A stretch of 64,000 nucleotides of DNA from Pseudomonas simiae (GCF_900111895.1 NZ_FOKB01000004.1:372001-436000), one strand, 5' to 3'. Shown: positions 19,833 through 29,406, numbered from the stretch's first letter. Program-made: numbers and translations. Notes: generated from the sequence alone by a model not told the origin.

Positions 19833-21005
19833 TTATCCCAACCGCCGATACCCCAGCACCGCGGCCCCCAGCACCACCGCCCCGGCCACCAACGCGACCC
19901 AGAACCCGCTGGTGGCGCCAAAGTGGTCGATCATCCAACCGGAACTGGCGGCGCCGATGGCCACGCCGATGCTGAGGCCGGTGATCAGCCAGGTCATGCC
20001 TTCGGTCAGGCGGCTGGCGGGCACGATCTGCTCCACCAGGGCCATGGACACGATCAACGTGGGGGCGAAGAACAGCCCGGAAATAAAGATCGCCACCGCC
20101 AGCCCCGGGATGTTACTCACCAGCAGCAACGGCAAGGTGGTCAACGCGGTGGCCACGCCGCAGAACAGGAACTGCCTGGGCAACGGTGCCTTGAGCTTGA
20201 GGGTACCGAACGCCAGCCCCGCCAGGCACGAACCGATGGCGTACACCGACAGCACAATGCTCGCCGCCGCCGGCTGGCCCTGATGCTGGGCAAAGGCGAC
20301 GCTGACCACGTCCACCACGCCGACGATCACGCCCATGGCCAGCAGCAGGATCATCAGGATCAGCACCGAGGGCGATGCAATCAGCCAGCCGCCGTGATGG
20401 TCCTGATGTTCATGGACGGGAGGCTCGGTCTCACGTTGCAATACAAAGGTGGTGACGCCGACCGCCAGTAACAGCGCCGCCACCAAGGGCCCCGCCTCGG
20501 GGAACAGCACCACGCTCAAACCCACCGAAATGGGTGGCCCGATGATGAAGCACACCTCATCCAGCACCGACTCCAGGGCGAACGCGGTCTGCAACTTGGG
20601 CTGGCCACGGTACAACTCGGTCCAGCGCGCACGCACCATGGCCGACATGTTCGGCATGCAACCGGCCAAGGCGGCAAACAGGAACAACGTCCAGTTCGGT
20701 GCCTGCAAGCGGGTGCACAGCAGCACCATCAACAAAGCCCCACCGCCGATCAGCGCGGCCACCGGCAGCACCCGGCCCTGGCTGTAGCGATCCACCAGCC
20801 GTGATACCTGGGGTGCGCAAAACGCCGTGGCCAGGGCAAATACCGCCGCCACCGAACCCGCCAGGCCGTAACCGCCGTGCACCTGGGAAAGCATGGTGAT
20901 CAAGCCAATTCCTGTCATCGACACGGGCATGCGCGCCAGCATGCCTGCCAGTACAAAGGCCCGGGCGCCGGGGACCTGGAATAACTCGGCGTAAGGGTTT
21001 GCCAT
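19833..21005 (-). CDS. MFS transporter (390 aa)
   Basis: Integral inner-membrane protein of the major facilitator superfamily, with about twelve hydrophobic helices and a hydrophilic His/Glu-rich central loop near residue 190 (RETEPPVHEHQDHHGG). Probably a proton-driven efflux pump. I place the start at ATG 21005 (MANPYAELFQ), preceded by AGGTCCAGCAGG; longer in-frame extensions run into the operator region. It is divergent from a TetR regulator, and two identical 17-bp operators lie between them, so the pump is probably repressed by that regulator and induced by an unknown ligand. The substrate cannot be read from sequence. The reverse strand also carries a long frame with no family resemblance, which I treat as a shadow. 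Confidence 0.88.
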   Translation of the reverse strand: MANPYAELFQVPGARAFVLAGMLARMPVSMTGIGLITMLSQVHGGYGLAGSVAAVFALATAFCAPQVSRLVDRYSQGRVLPVAALIGGGALLMVLLCTRLQAPNWTLFLFAALAGCMPNMSAMVRARWTELYRGQPKLQTAFALESVLDEVCFIIGPPISVGLSVVLFPEAGPLVAALLLAVGVTTFVLQRETEPPVHEHQDHHGGWLIASPSVLILMILLLAMGVIVGVVDVVSVAFAQHQGQPAAASIVLSVYAIGSCLAGLAFGTLKLKAPLPRQFLFCGVATALTTLPLLLVSNIPGLAVAIFISGLFFAPTLIVSMALVEQIVPASRLTEGMTWLITGLSIGVAIGAASSGWMIDHFGATSGFWVALVAGAVVLGAAVLGYRRLG

Positions 21006-21064
21006 CCTGCTGGACCTCTTCCTGAATGCCTGCGACTTGCTATCTGCAATGACCGAGGCAAAAT

Positions 21065-21081
21065 ACATACGGTGCGTATGT
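21065..21081. promoter_or_regulatory. TetR operator, copy 1
   Basis: Perfect inverted repeat ACATACG-GTG-CGTATGT in the intergenic region between the divergent MFS and TetR genes. Its half-sites are identical to those of a second copy centred 32 bp away, and the length suits a TetR dimer. It lies 60 bp upstream of the MFS start. Confidence 0.75.
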
Positions 21082-21096
21082 GGCAAATAATGCGTA

Positions 21097-21113
21097 ACAT
21101 ACGCGACGTATGT
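21097..21113. promoter_or_regulatory. TetR operator, copy 2
   Basis: Perfect inverted repeat ACATACG-CGA-CGTATGT with the same half-sites as the copy at 21065-21081 and a different 3-base spacer. It ends 32 bp before the TetR start, consistent with autorepression. Confidence 0.75.
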
Positions 21114-21145
21114 CAATCGTTCACTTGTCCGTTGTGAGACCTACC

Positions 21146-21733
21146 ATGAGCCGAGCCCGTGCCGAAATGATCGAAGACACCCGCGCCCGGCTGATCGCCA
21201 GCGCGCGACAGGCCTTTGCCACCCAAGGCTACGCGAACACATCGATGGACGATTTTACCGCCCGCGCCGGCCTGACACGCGGCGCGTTGTACCATCACTT
21301 TGGTGACAAAAAAGGACTGTTGGCCGCCGTGGTTGCCCAACTCGACAGTGAGATGGACACACACTTGCAGCGCATTACAGATGAAGCAACGGATCCGTGG
21401 GCCGGCTTTTGCGAACGTTGCCGCGCCTATTTGCGCATGGCTCAGGACGACGAGATCCAGCGCATTGTGTTGCAGGATGCGCCCGCCGTATTGGGCGATA
21501 CCGGCTCCCAGCAACAGTGTGTCGAGTCGTTGCGCCAACGGCTGGAAGCCCTGATGCAAACCGGTGTCATCCGCCCCGCCCCGAGCGCCGCGCTGGCGCA
21601 ATTGATCAACGGCAGCCTGGTCAACACCGCCCTGTGGATCGCCCGGGATGAGCATCCGGGCGAGCGGCTGGAGCAAGGTTTGCAGGGCCTGGAGCTGTTG
21701 TTGCGTGGCCTCAGCCTTACACCAACCGCTTGA
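21146..21733 (+). CDS. TetR/AcrR family transcriptional regulator (195 aa)
   Basis: N-terminal TetR helix-turn-helix: RARLIASARQAFATQGYANT followed by SMDDFTARAGLTRGALYHHF, residues about 10-55. The C-terminal helical ligand-binding region is variable. The start chosen is ATG 21146 (MSRARAEM); an upstream in-frame ATG at 21110 falls inside operator copy 2 and is unlikely. It is divergent from the MFS pump, with two ACATACG-N3-CGTATGT operators between them, so it most likely represses itself and the pump. Its last 17 bases overlap the convergent MATE gene. The ligand is unknown. Confidence 0.9.
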   Translation: MSRARAEMIEDTRARLIASARQAFATQGYANTSMDDFTARAGLTRGALYHHFGDKKGLLAAVVAQLDSEMDTHLQRITDEATDPWAGFCERCRAYLRMAQDDEIQRIVLQDAPAVLGDTGSQQQCVESLRQRLEALMQTGVIRPAPSAALAQLINGSLVNTALWIARDEHPGERLEQGLQGLELLLRGLSLTPTA

Positions 21734-23072
21734 TCTGCTTGTGTCGCCACACCAGGCGGTAATACGCAGTCTGCAATGCCAGCATGGCCAGGTAGGTCAC
21801 CGGAAACGCCATCCACACCCCTTCCAGGCCGAAGTGGGCGTTCAACAGGTAAGCCATCGGCAGTTCAACGCAGAGCACACAGAAAATCGAGATCACCACC
21901 GGCATCAGCACCACACCGCTGGCGCGCATGATCCCGCCGATCACAGCCTGGAAGCCAAACACCAGGATGCTCCACAGCATGATGTGCAGCAGGTGCTCGG
22001 CATTGACCCGCGCCGTGTCGTCGGTGATGAACAGGCCGAGCAACCAGTGCGACAAGACGTAACCCAGCACAATCAGGCCACCGGTAAGGCAGGTGTTGAT
22101 CAACAGGCCGGTGCGCAGGATCGGGCCGATGCGCTCCAAACGCCCGGCACCAATCGCCTGGGCGCCGAGAATCGACGCGGTGATGGCAATCGACAGCGCG
22201 GGGAACTGCACGTAGTTGACGATCTGCGTCACCGCGCCATAGGCCGCCGTGGCTTGGGAGCCATGGCCGTTGACCAAGGCGAGGATGACCAATTCCGACA
22301 GCGACAGCACCACCATCTGCAGGCCGGTGGGCAAGCCGATACGCAGGACTTTGCCAAGAATCACACGGTCCAGGCGCAAGGCGGCGAGCAGTTCGCGGTC
22401 CGGTGCCATCACATGGTTTTTATGCCGAAGGCGCAAGATCAAAAACAGCATGGCTAACGCGTTGCCCACCAGCCCGGCATACACCGCGCTCTGGATACCC
22501 ATGGGTGGCAGGCCGACCCAGCCGCGAATCAGCGCCGGCGTCAGCAGCAGGCCGACCAGGGTCGAGACCATCAGCGCCAGCAACGGCGAGATCGTGTCGC
22601 TGACACCGCGCAGCAGCTGGGTGTAGAGGATGAACACCAGCAGCAGCGGCATGATCAGCATCATCTTCTGCGCATAGCCGACCGCATCGTCGAGCACATC
22701 AACCGGTGTGCCCAGCGCCTGCAGCGCCGGGCGCGCAAATAGGCTGCCCAACACTGCGGCAACCACCCCCACCAGCGCGCCCAGGGTCAGGGTCGCGCCG
22801 GTGATTGCCTTGACCATTGCCGTTTCCTGGGCACCCCAGGCCTGGCCGATCAACACCGAGGCGCCCGCCCCCAGGCCAATCACCAGGGCAATGAAGAAAA
22901 ACACGATGGGAAACATCCCCGACACCGCCGCCAGCGCCTGGGTACCGAGCATTTGCCCGACATAGATACCGTTGAGGGTGCCGGAAAAACTTTGCAGGAA
23001 GTTGGACAGGACCATCGGTGCCAGAAAGATCAGGTAGATCTGCCACAGCGGGCGTTGCAAAGGGCTTTGCAT
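21717..23072 (-). CDS. MATE family efflux transporter (451 aa)
   Basis: Twelve-helix inner-membrane protein of the MATE/NorM-DinF type, built as two homologous halves (starting LWQIYLIFLAPMVLSNFLQS and, in the second half, LRIGLPTGLQMVVLSLSELV). Length is typical. It is expected to export cationic drugs or metabolites using a Na+ or H+ gradient. ATG 23072 opens the frame at the conserved N-terminal amphipathic segment. The 3' end overlaps the convergent TetR gene by 17 bp. Whether that TetR also controls this gene is unclear; I see no ACATACG operator upstream of 23072. Confidence 0.9.
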   Translation of the reverse strand: MQSPLQRPLWQIYLIFLAPMVLSNFLQSFSGTLNGIYVGQMLGTQALAAVSGMFPIVFFFIALVIGLGAGASVLIGQAWGAQETAMVKAITGATLTLGALVGVVAAVLGSLFARPALQALGTPVDVLDDAVGYAQKMMLIMPLLLVFILYTQLLRGVSDTISPLLALMVSTLVGLLLTPALIRGWVGLPPMGIQSAVYAGLVGNALAMLFLILRLRHKNHVMAPDRELLAALRLDRVILGKVLRIGLPTGLQMVVLSLSELVILALVNGHGSQATAAYGAVTQIVNYVQFPALSIAITASILGAQAIGAGRLERIGPILRTGLLINTCLTGGLIVLGYVLSHWLLGLFITDDTARVNAEHLLHIMLWSILVFGFQAVIGGIMRASGVVLMPVVISIFCVLCVELPMAYLLNAHFGLEGVWMAFPVTYLAMLALQTAYYRLVWRHKQIKRLV

Positions 23073-23128
23073 GAAAAAACGGGGCCTCGAAGAACTAAAG
23101 CGTCCGAGGGTTATACCGTAAGTGGATC

Positions 23129-24094
23129 CTATCTTCCTGTGCTTTCGGGTTCGACCACCAAACAGGCGTTGCGCACTGTCGCACTCAGGTGTCGGGCATT
23201 ACCTTGCAATAGGCATTCGGCAATCGCGGGCTCCAGTTCGACCCGCAAGCGCCTGGCCAGCGCCCTCGCGCCAAATCGCATGTCGTGCTGGCGGCACAGC
23301 CAAGCCCGCGCCTGCGCATCCAGCACCAACGAGCGCTGCTGCACCGCCAGGCGCTGGTTGAGTTTGTCGAGTTCCACCGCCAGCAGCGCCTCCAGCCACT
23401 GCGCGTCGATGGGCTCGAACATCAGGATACGGTCGATCCGATTGAGAAACTCCGGTTCGAAATGCCCATGCAGCGCCTCTTCCAACACCTGTGCCTCACC
23501 CCGTGCACACACGCGCAGCAGACGTCGCCAGCCCTGGGTAAAACGCAGGCGATGCCGACGCGCCTGTTGCGCGCCGATGTTGCTGGTCATGAAGATCAGG
23601 CTGTTGCGAAAGTCTAACGTGCGCGTGCCGCCGGCCAAGGTCAGCTGACCGTTTTCCAGTATGCCCAACAGGCTGCGTACCACCTCCTGGCTGGCCTTTT
23701 CCAGTTCATCGAACAGCACGATCCCCGGCCGGCTGTAGGTGCCCTGGATCAACTCGCTGTTGAACAGGCTGATGCCCTCCTTGCTGCCCACATACCCCGG
23801 CGGCGCGCCGGTCAGCGCGGCCGCGTAATGTTCCTGGGCCAGGGTGTGCATGTCGATGCGGCAGAAACCGTCGGCGCGACCGTGCAGCGCCTGGGCCAGC
23901 AGGCGCACGATTTCGGTCTTGCCGACACCGGTCGGCCCCATGAACAGGTTGACGCTCAGGGGGCGGTCACGCTCACTGATATCGGCCTTGACCACCTTGA
24001 GCAAGCCTTCCACCTGGGCCAGCGCCGCCTCCTGGCCGATGATCCGGCTGCGCAGCAGGGCCATCACCTGGGCCGGTTCAAAGGTAAAGCGCAT
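23129..24094 (-). CDS. amiB: AmiB-like AAA+ ATPase (ClpA/ClpB-type single module, 321 aa)
   Basis: A single AAA+ module of the Clp/HSP100 class: Walker A GPTGVGKT (residues 53-60), pore-loop-like GYVGSKEG (100-107), Walker B VLFDE (126-130), sensor 1 MTSN (169-172), arginine finger FLNRID (216-221), and a C-terminal small domain with sensor 2 GARALARR. The N-terminal substrate domain of ClpA/ClpX is missing. It starts 3 bases after the amidase stop. In the P. aeruginosa amidase operon, amiE is followed by amiB, an ATPase described as chaperone-like, so I assign this gene as its homologue. Its client is unknown; assembly or quality control of the amidase oligomer is a guess. Confidence 0.82.
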   Translation of the reverse strand: MRFTFEPAQVMALLRSRIIGQEAALAQVEGLLKVVKADISERDRPLSVNLFMGPTGVGKTEIVRLLAQALHGRADGFCRIDMHTLAQEHYAAALTGAPPGYVGSKEGISLFNSELIQGTYSRPGIVLFDELEKASQEVVRSLLGILENGQLTLAGGTRTLDFRNSLIFMTSNIGAQQARRHRLRFTQGWRRLLRVCARGEAQVLEEALHGHFEPEFLNRIDRILMFEPIDAQWLEALLAVELDKLNQRLAVQQRSLVLDAQARAWLCRQHDMRFGARALARRLRVELEPAIAECLLQGNARHLSATVRNACLVVEPESTGR

Positions 24095-24097
24095 GCC

Positions 24098-25141
24098 CTA
24101 CCCCGCCGTCTTTTCTTGACCACCATGGGGCAAATTCGCCACCGGGCACTCCGCGACGCCTACCGTGCTGCGGGTGATTTTCTCCACGTTTTCCTGGGCT
24201 TTCTGCGCATCCAAGACCCAGGTGCGATAGAACTCGAACGGGCAATCCGCCACGCCCTTGTCGCCATCGCCCGAGGCATGCATGCCGGTGTAGCCCCGAT
24301 GCAGCAGCTTGAACAGATGGTTCTGCGACTGGTCATTGGCCCGCGCATCGCGGATCTGCGACACCGACAACTGCGCATACTGAATACCCATCTCCTCCTC
24401 GCCGCACTCGCCCAGGGTGCGCCCATCAAAGCCGATGATCGCCGAGTGCCCGAAGTACGAGTACACCCCGTCGAACCCCGCCGCATTCGCCACCGCCACA
24501 TAGCAGTTATTGGCCCAGGCCATGCTCTTGGACATCTGCACCTGCTGCTCCTTGGCCGGGTACATATAGCCCTGGCACCGCACGATCAGCTCGGCGCCCT
24601 TCATGGCGCAGTCTCGCCAGATCTCCGGGTAGTTGCCGTCGTCGCAGATGATCAGGCTGATCTTCATGCCCTTGGGCCCGTCGCACACGTAGGTTCGATC
24701 CCCCGGATACCAACCCTCGATCGGGCACCAGGGAATGCACTTGCGATAGCGCTGCACGATCTCGCCCAGGTTATTGATCAATACCAAGGTGTTATAGGGC
24801 GCCTTGTGCGGATGTTCTTCGTGGCGCTCGCCGGTCAGGGAGAACACGCCCCAGGTATTCGCCTGGCGGCAGGCTGCCGAGAAGATCGCGGTCTCCTCGC
24901 CGGGAATGCTCGCGGCGGTCGCCATCATCTCGTCATGGTCGTACATGATCCCCATGGTGCTGTATTCCGGGAACACCACCAAATCCATGCCGGGCAGGCC
25001 CTGTTTCATGCCGACAATGATCTCGGCAATCTTGCTTGCGTTGTCGATGACCTCGGCCTTGCTGTGCAGGCGCGGCATCTTGTAGTTCACCACCGCTACA
25101 CCGACGGTGTCCGGGCTGCTGGAAATGTCGCCATGGCGCAT
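24098..25141 (-). CDS. amiE: Aliphatic amidase (347 aa)
   Basis: Hydrolyses short aliphatic amides (acetamide, propionamide) to the acid and ammonia (EC 3.5.1.4) in the cytoplasm. The N-terminus MRHGDISSS and nearly the whole length are colinear with P. aeruginosa AmiE as I remember it. By that alignment the nitrilase-superfamily triad is Glu59 (VVFPEYS), Lys134 (YRKCIPWCP) and Cys166 ([12 protein letters not shown]). It lies in an operon with formamidase and the zinc-ribbon gene upstream and the AmiB-like ATPase downstream. The AmiC sensor, AmiR antiterminator and AmiS channel of the P. aeruginosa operon are not in the window, so control must differ. A TACGTCA-type dyad upstream of fmdA probably governs the operon. 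Confidence 0.96.
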   Translation of the reverse strand: MRHGDISSSPDTVGVAVVNYKMPRLHSKAEVIDNASKIAEIIVGMKQGLPGMDLVVFPEYSTMGIMYDHDEMMATAASIPGEETAIFSAACRQANTWGVFSLTGERHEEHPHKAPYNTLVLINNLGEIVQRYRKCIPWCPIEGWYPGDRTYVCDGPKGMKISLIICDDGNYPEIWRDCAMKGAELIVRCQGYMYPAKEQQVQMSKSMAWANNCYVAVANAAGFDGVYSYFGHSAIIGFDGRTLGECGEEEMGIQYAQLSVSQIRDARANDQSQNHLFKLLHRGYTGMHASGDGDKGVADCPFEFYRTWVLDAQKAQENVEKITRSTVGVAECPVANLPHGGQEKTAG

Positions 25142-25156
25142 TACAACGCTCCTGTT

Positions 25157-25504
25157 CTAGTGACTGATCATCCACGGCCGTGGGCCGGTGCGGGTCTTGA
25201 GCCCCAAGGGGTTGGCCTTGCTGGGCTCGACCTTCTTGCGGGTGCCGCAGCAACTGCAACCGGCCGGGTGTTTGCGGCTGTCCTGGTATTCGCCGACCGT
25301 TTGCGGCGCGTTGGCGCTGCGCTCGTTGCCGGCGATGGCCCTGCGCTGGTTGGCCGACAGGGTTTGCAGCGCCGGAGCCGACACCCGCAACTGCCCGCCC
25401 GGCCCTGCGCAATACGGGCATTGGCTGGGTTCGTTGCGCTGTGCAATCGGGCGCAACATCGTGAAGGTGCCGCAGGTGTCGCAGGCGTATTCGTAGGTCG
25501 GCAT
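25157..25504 (-). CDS. FmdB-family zinc-ribbon protein (115 aa)
   Basis: N-terminal zinc ribbon MPTYEYACDTCGTFTMLRP with a second pair CPYC near residue 30, the layout of the FmdB/CxxC-CxxC putative regulatory family that accompanies formamidases. The C-terminal half adds a CSCCG cluster near residue 84. The start is the ATG 3 bases after the fmdA stop; the frame stays open far upstream, but only this start gives the family N-terminus. It lies between fmdA and amiE. Proposed as a formamidase-linked regulator or metal-binding accessory protein; function unproven in the family. Confidence 0.85.
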   Translation of the reverse strand: MPTYEYACDTCGTFTMLRPIAQRNEPSQCPYCAGPGGQLRVSAPALQTLSANQRRAIAGNERSANAPQTVGEYQDSRKHPAGCSCCGTRKKVEPSKANPLGLKTRTGPRPWMISH

Positions 25505-25506
25505 GG

Positions 25507-26736
25507 CTAGAGGTCCGGAGCGATGGGCAGGTCGATGCTGCCGTCGAGGAATTGAGTTGGGCCGCTGGCGTTGGGGTTGATGTCGAACTCGAAGATTTCC
25601 GTCGGCAGCCACAACGTGGCGCAGGCATTCGGGATGTCCACCACGCCGCTGATATGCCCTTGCACCGGTGCCGAGCCGAGCAGCGCGTAACCCTGGGCCG
25701 GCGAGTAGCCGAACTTGGTCAGGTAGTTGATCGCATTCAGGCACGCCTGGCGGTAGGCGACATTGACGTCCAGGTAGTGCTGCTGGCCCTGTTCGTCCAC
25801 CGAAATGCCTTCGAAGATCAAGTAATTCTTGTAGTTCGGCGTGATCGGGCTCGGCTTGAACACCGGGTTCTTGATCCCGTACTTGGCCATGCCGCCCTTG
25901 ATCAGCTCGACCTTCATGTGCACCCAACCAGCCATCTCGATCGCGCCGCAAAAGGTGATTTCGCCGTCGCCCTGGCTGAAGTGCAGATCGCCCACCGACA
26001 GCCCGGCGCCGTTGACGTAGACCGGGAAGAAGATCTTCGAGCCCCGGGATAAATCCTTGATATCGCAGTTTCCGCCATGCTCGCGCGGCGGCACTGTGCG
26101 TGCGCCGGTCGCTGCCGCATCGTCACGGGCCTGGCCGGTGAGTTTGCCCATGTGGGCAGTGGCGGCCAGCGGTGCGTTGGCCAGTGGCGGAACGCGCGTC
26201 GGGTTTGTGTCAATCAGCTCCTGCTCGCGACGGTTCCAGTCGGCGAGCATCACCGGGTCGGGCAGGCAACCGATCAAGCCTGGGTGGATCAGCCCGGCAA
26301 AGTTCACCCCGGGGATATGCCGCGAACGTGTGAACATGCCTTTGAAGTCCCAGATGGCTTTCTGCGCGCTGGGGAAGTGATCAGTAAGGAAACCACCGCC
26401 GTTCTGCCGCGAGAAAAAACCATTGAAGCCCCACTGGGAATCGGCCTTGGCACCGATATCCAGCAAGTCCACCACCAACAAATCCCCCGGTTCGGCGCCG
26501 TGTACACCCACCGGGCCCGACAGATAGTGCACGGTCGACAGGTCGACATCGCGCACATCGCTGGCGTCGTCATTGTTCTTGATCGCGCCGGCGGTCCAAT
26601 CGTAGGTTTCCAGGATGAAGTCATCGCCCGGCTTGACCCAACAGGCCATGGGGATGTCCGGGTGCCAGCGGTTATGGATCTGCTCGTTCTCGGTGACAGG
26701 CTGGTTGAGGTCGACTTTGATCAGCGTTTCGGTCAT
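25507..26736 (-). CDS. fmdA: Formamidase (acetamidase/formamidase family, 409 aa)
   Basis: Hydrolyses formamide to formate and ammonia (EC 3.5.1.49). The length and N-terminus (MTETLIKVDLNQPV, then HNRWHPDIPMACWVKPGDDF) match the FmdA/AmdA family. Other family segments visible are NFAGLIHPGLIGCLPD, REHGGNCDIKDL, and VGDLHFSQGDGEITFCGAIE followed by MAGWV. It is the first gene of the operon fmdA, zinc ribbon, amiE, amiB-like. The stop is 3 bases from the next start, so the genes are tightly coupled. A 16-bp dyad at 26805-26820, 69-84 bases before the ATG, resembles the one in front of the urea/amide importer gene urtA. Confidence 0.95.
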   Translation of the reverse strand: MTETLIKVDLNQPVTENEQIHNRWHPDIPMACWVKPGDDFILETYDWTAGAIKNNDDASDVRDVDLSTVHYLSGPVGVHGAEPGDLLVVDLLDIGAKADSQWGFNGFFSRQNGGGFLTDHFPSAQKAIWDFKGMFTRSRHIPGVNFAGLIHPGLIGCLPDPVMLADWNRREQELIDTNPTRVPPLANAPLAATAHMGKLTGQARDDAAATGARTVPPREHGGNCDIKDLSRGSKIFFPVYVNGAGLSVGDLHFSQGDGEITFCGAIEMAGWVHMKVELIKGGMAKYGIKNPVFKPSPITPNYKNYLIFEGISVDEQGQQHYLDVNVAYRQACLNAINYLTKFGYSPAQGYALLGSAPVQGHISGVVDIPNACATLWLPTEIFEFDINPNASGPTQFLDGSIDLPIAPDL

Positions 26737-26804
26737 GGACTGGCTCCTGGACGGATGACGGGGTGCGTGGGATCCAGTCTCAGGCGGCCAGGAAAAACGG
26801 GAAA

Positions 26805-26820
26805 TACGTTGGATGACGTA
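26805..26820. promoter_or_regulatory. Candidate amide-regulon operator upstream of fmdA
   Basis: Reads TACGTTGGATGACGTA: half-sites TACGTTG and TGACGTA separated by 2 bases. The urtA upstream region carries TACGTCATTTGACGTA with the same spacing. Both lie about 70-95 bases before a minus-strand start codon. The first half-site here has two mismatches to a perfect dyad. Found by eye. Confidence 0.55.
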
Positions 26821-26970
26821 TTAACGACGGTGTCGCGGTTTTATTCCATCAATTCGCTCGATGACAGCTTAAGTATTTACTGATTGGACGCCAGGCAGGC
26901 AGGTCGTTAGATTCCACCGCGAAGATAGCTTTTAGCCATCACTCCTGCCCCCTTGAATATCGAGCCTTTT

Positions 26971-28611
26971 ATGAAAAACCCTATGTCGTTGGCAATGCGT
27001 ATCGGGCTGGGCTTCGCGTCCACCTTGTCGTTGCTGGTGCTGATCACTGCCGTCGGTATTCAACGCGTGGGTTTTATCGACAGTACGCTCAAGGATGTCG
27101 GTGAAAAAGCCGCCGTCGTCCAGCGCTACGCGATCAACTTCCGTGGCAGCGTGCACAACCGCGCCATCGCCATTCGCGATGCGGTACTGGTCAAGGATGA
27201 AGCGGCGCTCAACCGCCATCTGGCCGAGATCGACCAGCTCAAGCGCGATTACCAGGACTCTGCCGTGATGCTGGACCGCCTATTCGCCAACACCACCGCC
27301 AGCGCCGAGGAAACCCGTCTGCTGGGTGATATCAAGACCATCGAGACCCAGGCCCTGGCGTCCACCGAACGGGTGATCAACCTGCGTCGCAGCAATGACA
27401 TTGCCGGCGCCCAGGACTTGCTGCTGGCCCAGGCTTCGGTCCACTACACCGAGTGGCTCAAACGCGTGAATGCGCTGATCGACTTCGAAGAAGCGCACAT
27501 CAAGCAACGCCTGGATACCGTGCAATCGGCTGCCGGCACCTTTGCCATGCTGATGGTGCTGGCCAGCGCCGTCGCGATCATCTTGAGCGTGCTGGTGTCA
27601 CTGCTGATTATCCGCAAGGTCAAGGCCACCCTTGGCGCAGAGCCGGAGGAAGTCGCCGAGGCGATCCGCCGCCTGGCCGATGGCGAGCTGGACCAGCGCA
27701 TCGAGACCCGCTACCCCGACAGCGTGATGGGCATCCTGAAAAACGCCCTGGCACGCCTGAGCGACACCATCAGCGAAGTGCGCTCGGCAGCCCAGGCCCT
27801 GCGCCATTCCTCGGTCACCCTGCTGTCAGTGGCCAGCGATAACCGCCAGCAGATCAACCTGCAGACCAGCGAAGCCCAGCACGTGGCCGCCGCAATCACG
27901 CAAATGGCCGCCTCGGTCAGCGAGGTCTCGGGCTACGCTTCCGCCGCATCCAAGGCGACTATCCTGGCCGACGCCGAAGTGGACAGCGGCCACCGCCTGG
28001 TGGGCGAAGTGACCGTGTCCATCGAAGAATTGGCGACGATCCTCGACCAGGCCACCCTTCGGGTCAACCAGGTGTCCAGCGACAGTGAAAACATCGAAAC
28101 CGTGATCGAAGTGATCAACGCCATCGCCGCCCAGACCAACCTGTTGGCGCTGAACGCGGCGATTGAGGCCGCACGTGCCGGTGAACATGGCCGAGGATTT
28201 GCGGTGGTGGCCGATGAAGTGCGCTCCCTGGCGACGCGCACCCAGGAGTCCACCCAGGAAATCCGCGACATGATCGGCAAGCTGCAAAGCGGCACCCAGG
28301 ACGCCGCCGACATCATGCAACGCAGCCGCAGCCTGGCCCAGACCACCGTGACGCAGACCCGCGACTCTCAGTTGGCGCTCGGCAAGATCAGCCAGGAAGT
28401 CGGCGCGATCAATGCGATGAACGCGCAGATCGCCAGTGTTTCCGTGCAGCAAAGCGCGGCGGCTGAAGAGGTTGCACAGAACGTCACGCGCATCCACAGC
28501 TCCACCGTGCAATCGGCGGCGGGCTCCGAGCAGGTGGAAAATTCCAATCACGAACTGGCGGAGCTGGCGGATCGCTTGAGCACCAAGGTGGCGTTTTTCA
28601 ACGTGGCCTAG
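26971..28611 (+). CDS. Methyl-accepting chemotaxis protein (546 aa)
   Basis: Inner-membrane chemoreceptor. TM1 is at residues about 8-30; a periplasmic helical domain of roughly 155 residues contains [14 protein letters not shown], typical of four-helix-bundle (4HB_MCP) sensors. TM2 is near 190-212, followed by a HAMP-like stretch ([11 protein letters not shown]) and a cytoplasmic signalling domain. The conserved hairpin tip reads [20 protein letters not shown] followed by [20 protein letters not shown]. There is no C-terminal CheR pentapeptide. ATG 26971 ([12 protein letters not shown]) is preferred to an upstream TTG in the same frame. It is divergent from fmdA with the candidate operator between them, so amide or urea sensing is possible but not shown. 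Confidence 0.92.
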   Translation: MKNPMSLAMRIGLGFASTLSLLVLITAVGIQRVGFIDSTLKDVGEKAAVVQRYAINFRGSVHNRAIAIRDAVLVKDEAALNRHLAEIDQLKRDYQDSAVMLDRLFANTTASAEETRLLGDIKTIETQALASTERVINLRRSNDIAGAQDLLLAQASVHYTEWLKRVNALIDFEEAHIKQRLDTVQSAAGTFAMLMVLASAVAIILSVLVSLLIIRKVKATLGAEPEEVAEAIRRLADGELDQRIETRYPDSVMGILKNALARLSDTISEVRSAAQALRHSSVTLLSVASDNRQQINLQTSEAQHVAAAITQMAASVSEVSGYASAASKATILADAEVDSGHRLVGEVTVSIEELATILDQATLRVNQVSSDSENIETVIEVINAIAAQTNLLALNAAIEAARAGEHGRGFAVVADEVRSLATRTQESTQEIRDMIGKLQSGTQDAADIMQRSRSLAQTTVTQTRDSQLALGKISQEVGAINAMNAQIASVSVQQSAAAEEVAQNVTRIHSSTVQSAAGSEQVENSNHELAELADRLSTKVAFFNVA

Positions 28612-29348
28612 CGTTTGTCGCGTTTCATCTGCATGGTCAGGGTGAAACGGTCGGCAGGGTAGACCGATTCCGATACGGCGATCAGCACGCCGGCCTCATC
28701 GCGGTACTGGCGAATGATGGTCAGCCCCAGCGCACCGCTCTGCGCCTTGAGGCTGGCGGCCAATTCAGACGATAACTGTACCGGGCGCACTTGCTGGTCC
28801 ACCACATCGATGTGCCGCGAGAAGGCCTTGCCGATCAGTGCCGCGATCAGTTCATCCGGGTGCTTGCGTGCTTCAGGAATCACCTCGGCAAAGGTCTGTT
28901 CGGCATATACATCGGTCCAGCACAACGGCGCATTGCCAGCGCCGGCATCGACCTTGATGCTCGACACACAGAAGTAATGCCCGCCCGGCTCCAACCCCAG
29001 GCGCCGGGCCAGGGCGATGTCGACAACGAACTCGCGCACCGCCTGGATATCGCGGATATGGGTTTCGGCCACTTGCACGAGGTCGGCCACCGACGCCATC
29101 GCCTGGGAGTACCCCCCCTGGGGCGACGACGCTTCGACGCGCGTGCCCACGCGCTTGCGCCGCGAGACCATGCCCTGCCCCTGCAACTGGTCAATGGCCG
29201 CGCGCACGGTGTGGCGGCTCACCGCATACAGCGAGCAGAGTTCGAACTCAGTCGGCAACAACGAACCCACCGGGTAATGGCCGCTGCCAATCTGGTCGAT
29301 CAAATCCTTGGCAACCGCCGCATAACGCCTCTGGCTCACGCTTTCCAT
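28608..29348 (-). CDS. GntR family transcriptional regulator, HutC/UTRA type (246 aa)
   Basis: N-terminal winged helix-turn-helix (residues about 8-72: [20 protein letters not shown], then [20 protein letters not shown]) followed by a UTRA effector-binding domain (about 95-240). It is divergent from the lyase-dctA-fumC genes and overlaps the convergent chemoreceptor gene by 4 bases. A perfect AT-rich dyad at 29407-29421 sits before the lyase start and is the best candidate operator. The effector is probably the organic acid handled by the neighbouring enzymes, which is unidentified. Confidence 0.9.
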   Translation of the reverse strand: MESVSQRRYAAVAKDLIDQIGSGHYPVGSLLPTEFELCSLYAVSRHTVRAAIDQLQGQGMVSRRKRVGTRVEASSPQGGYSQAMASVADLVQVAETHIRDIQAVREFVVDIALARRLGLEPGGHYFCVSSIKVDAGAGNAPLCWTDVYAEQTFAEVIPEARKHPDELIAALIGKAFSRHIDVVDQQVRPVQLSSELAASLKAQSGALGLTIIRQYRDEAGVLIAVSESVYPADRFTLTMQMKRDKR

Positions 29349-29406
29349 TTTTACCCTCGTTATCGAGTTGACAGTGTATCAGCACAAGCGCAATCATAAT
29401 GTACGG

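Noticed and set aside
19413-20471. 352-codon plus-strand frame
   Set aside because: Its first third carries the hicAB remnant. The rest is His/Gln/Arg-rich antisense of the MFS transporter gene, so it is not one gene.
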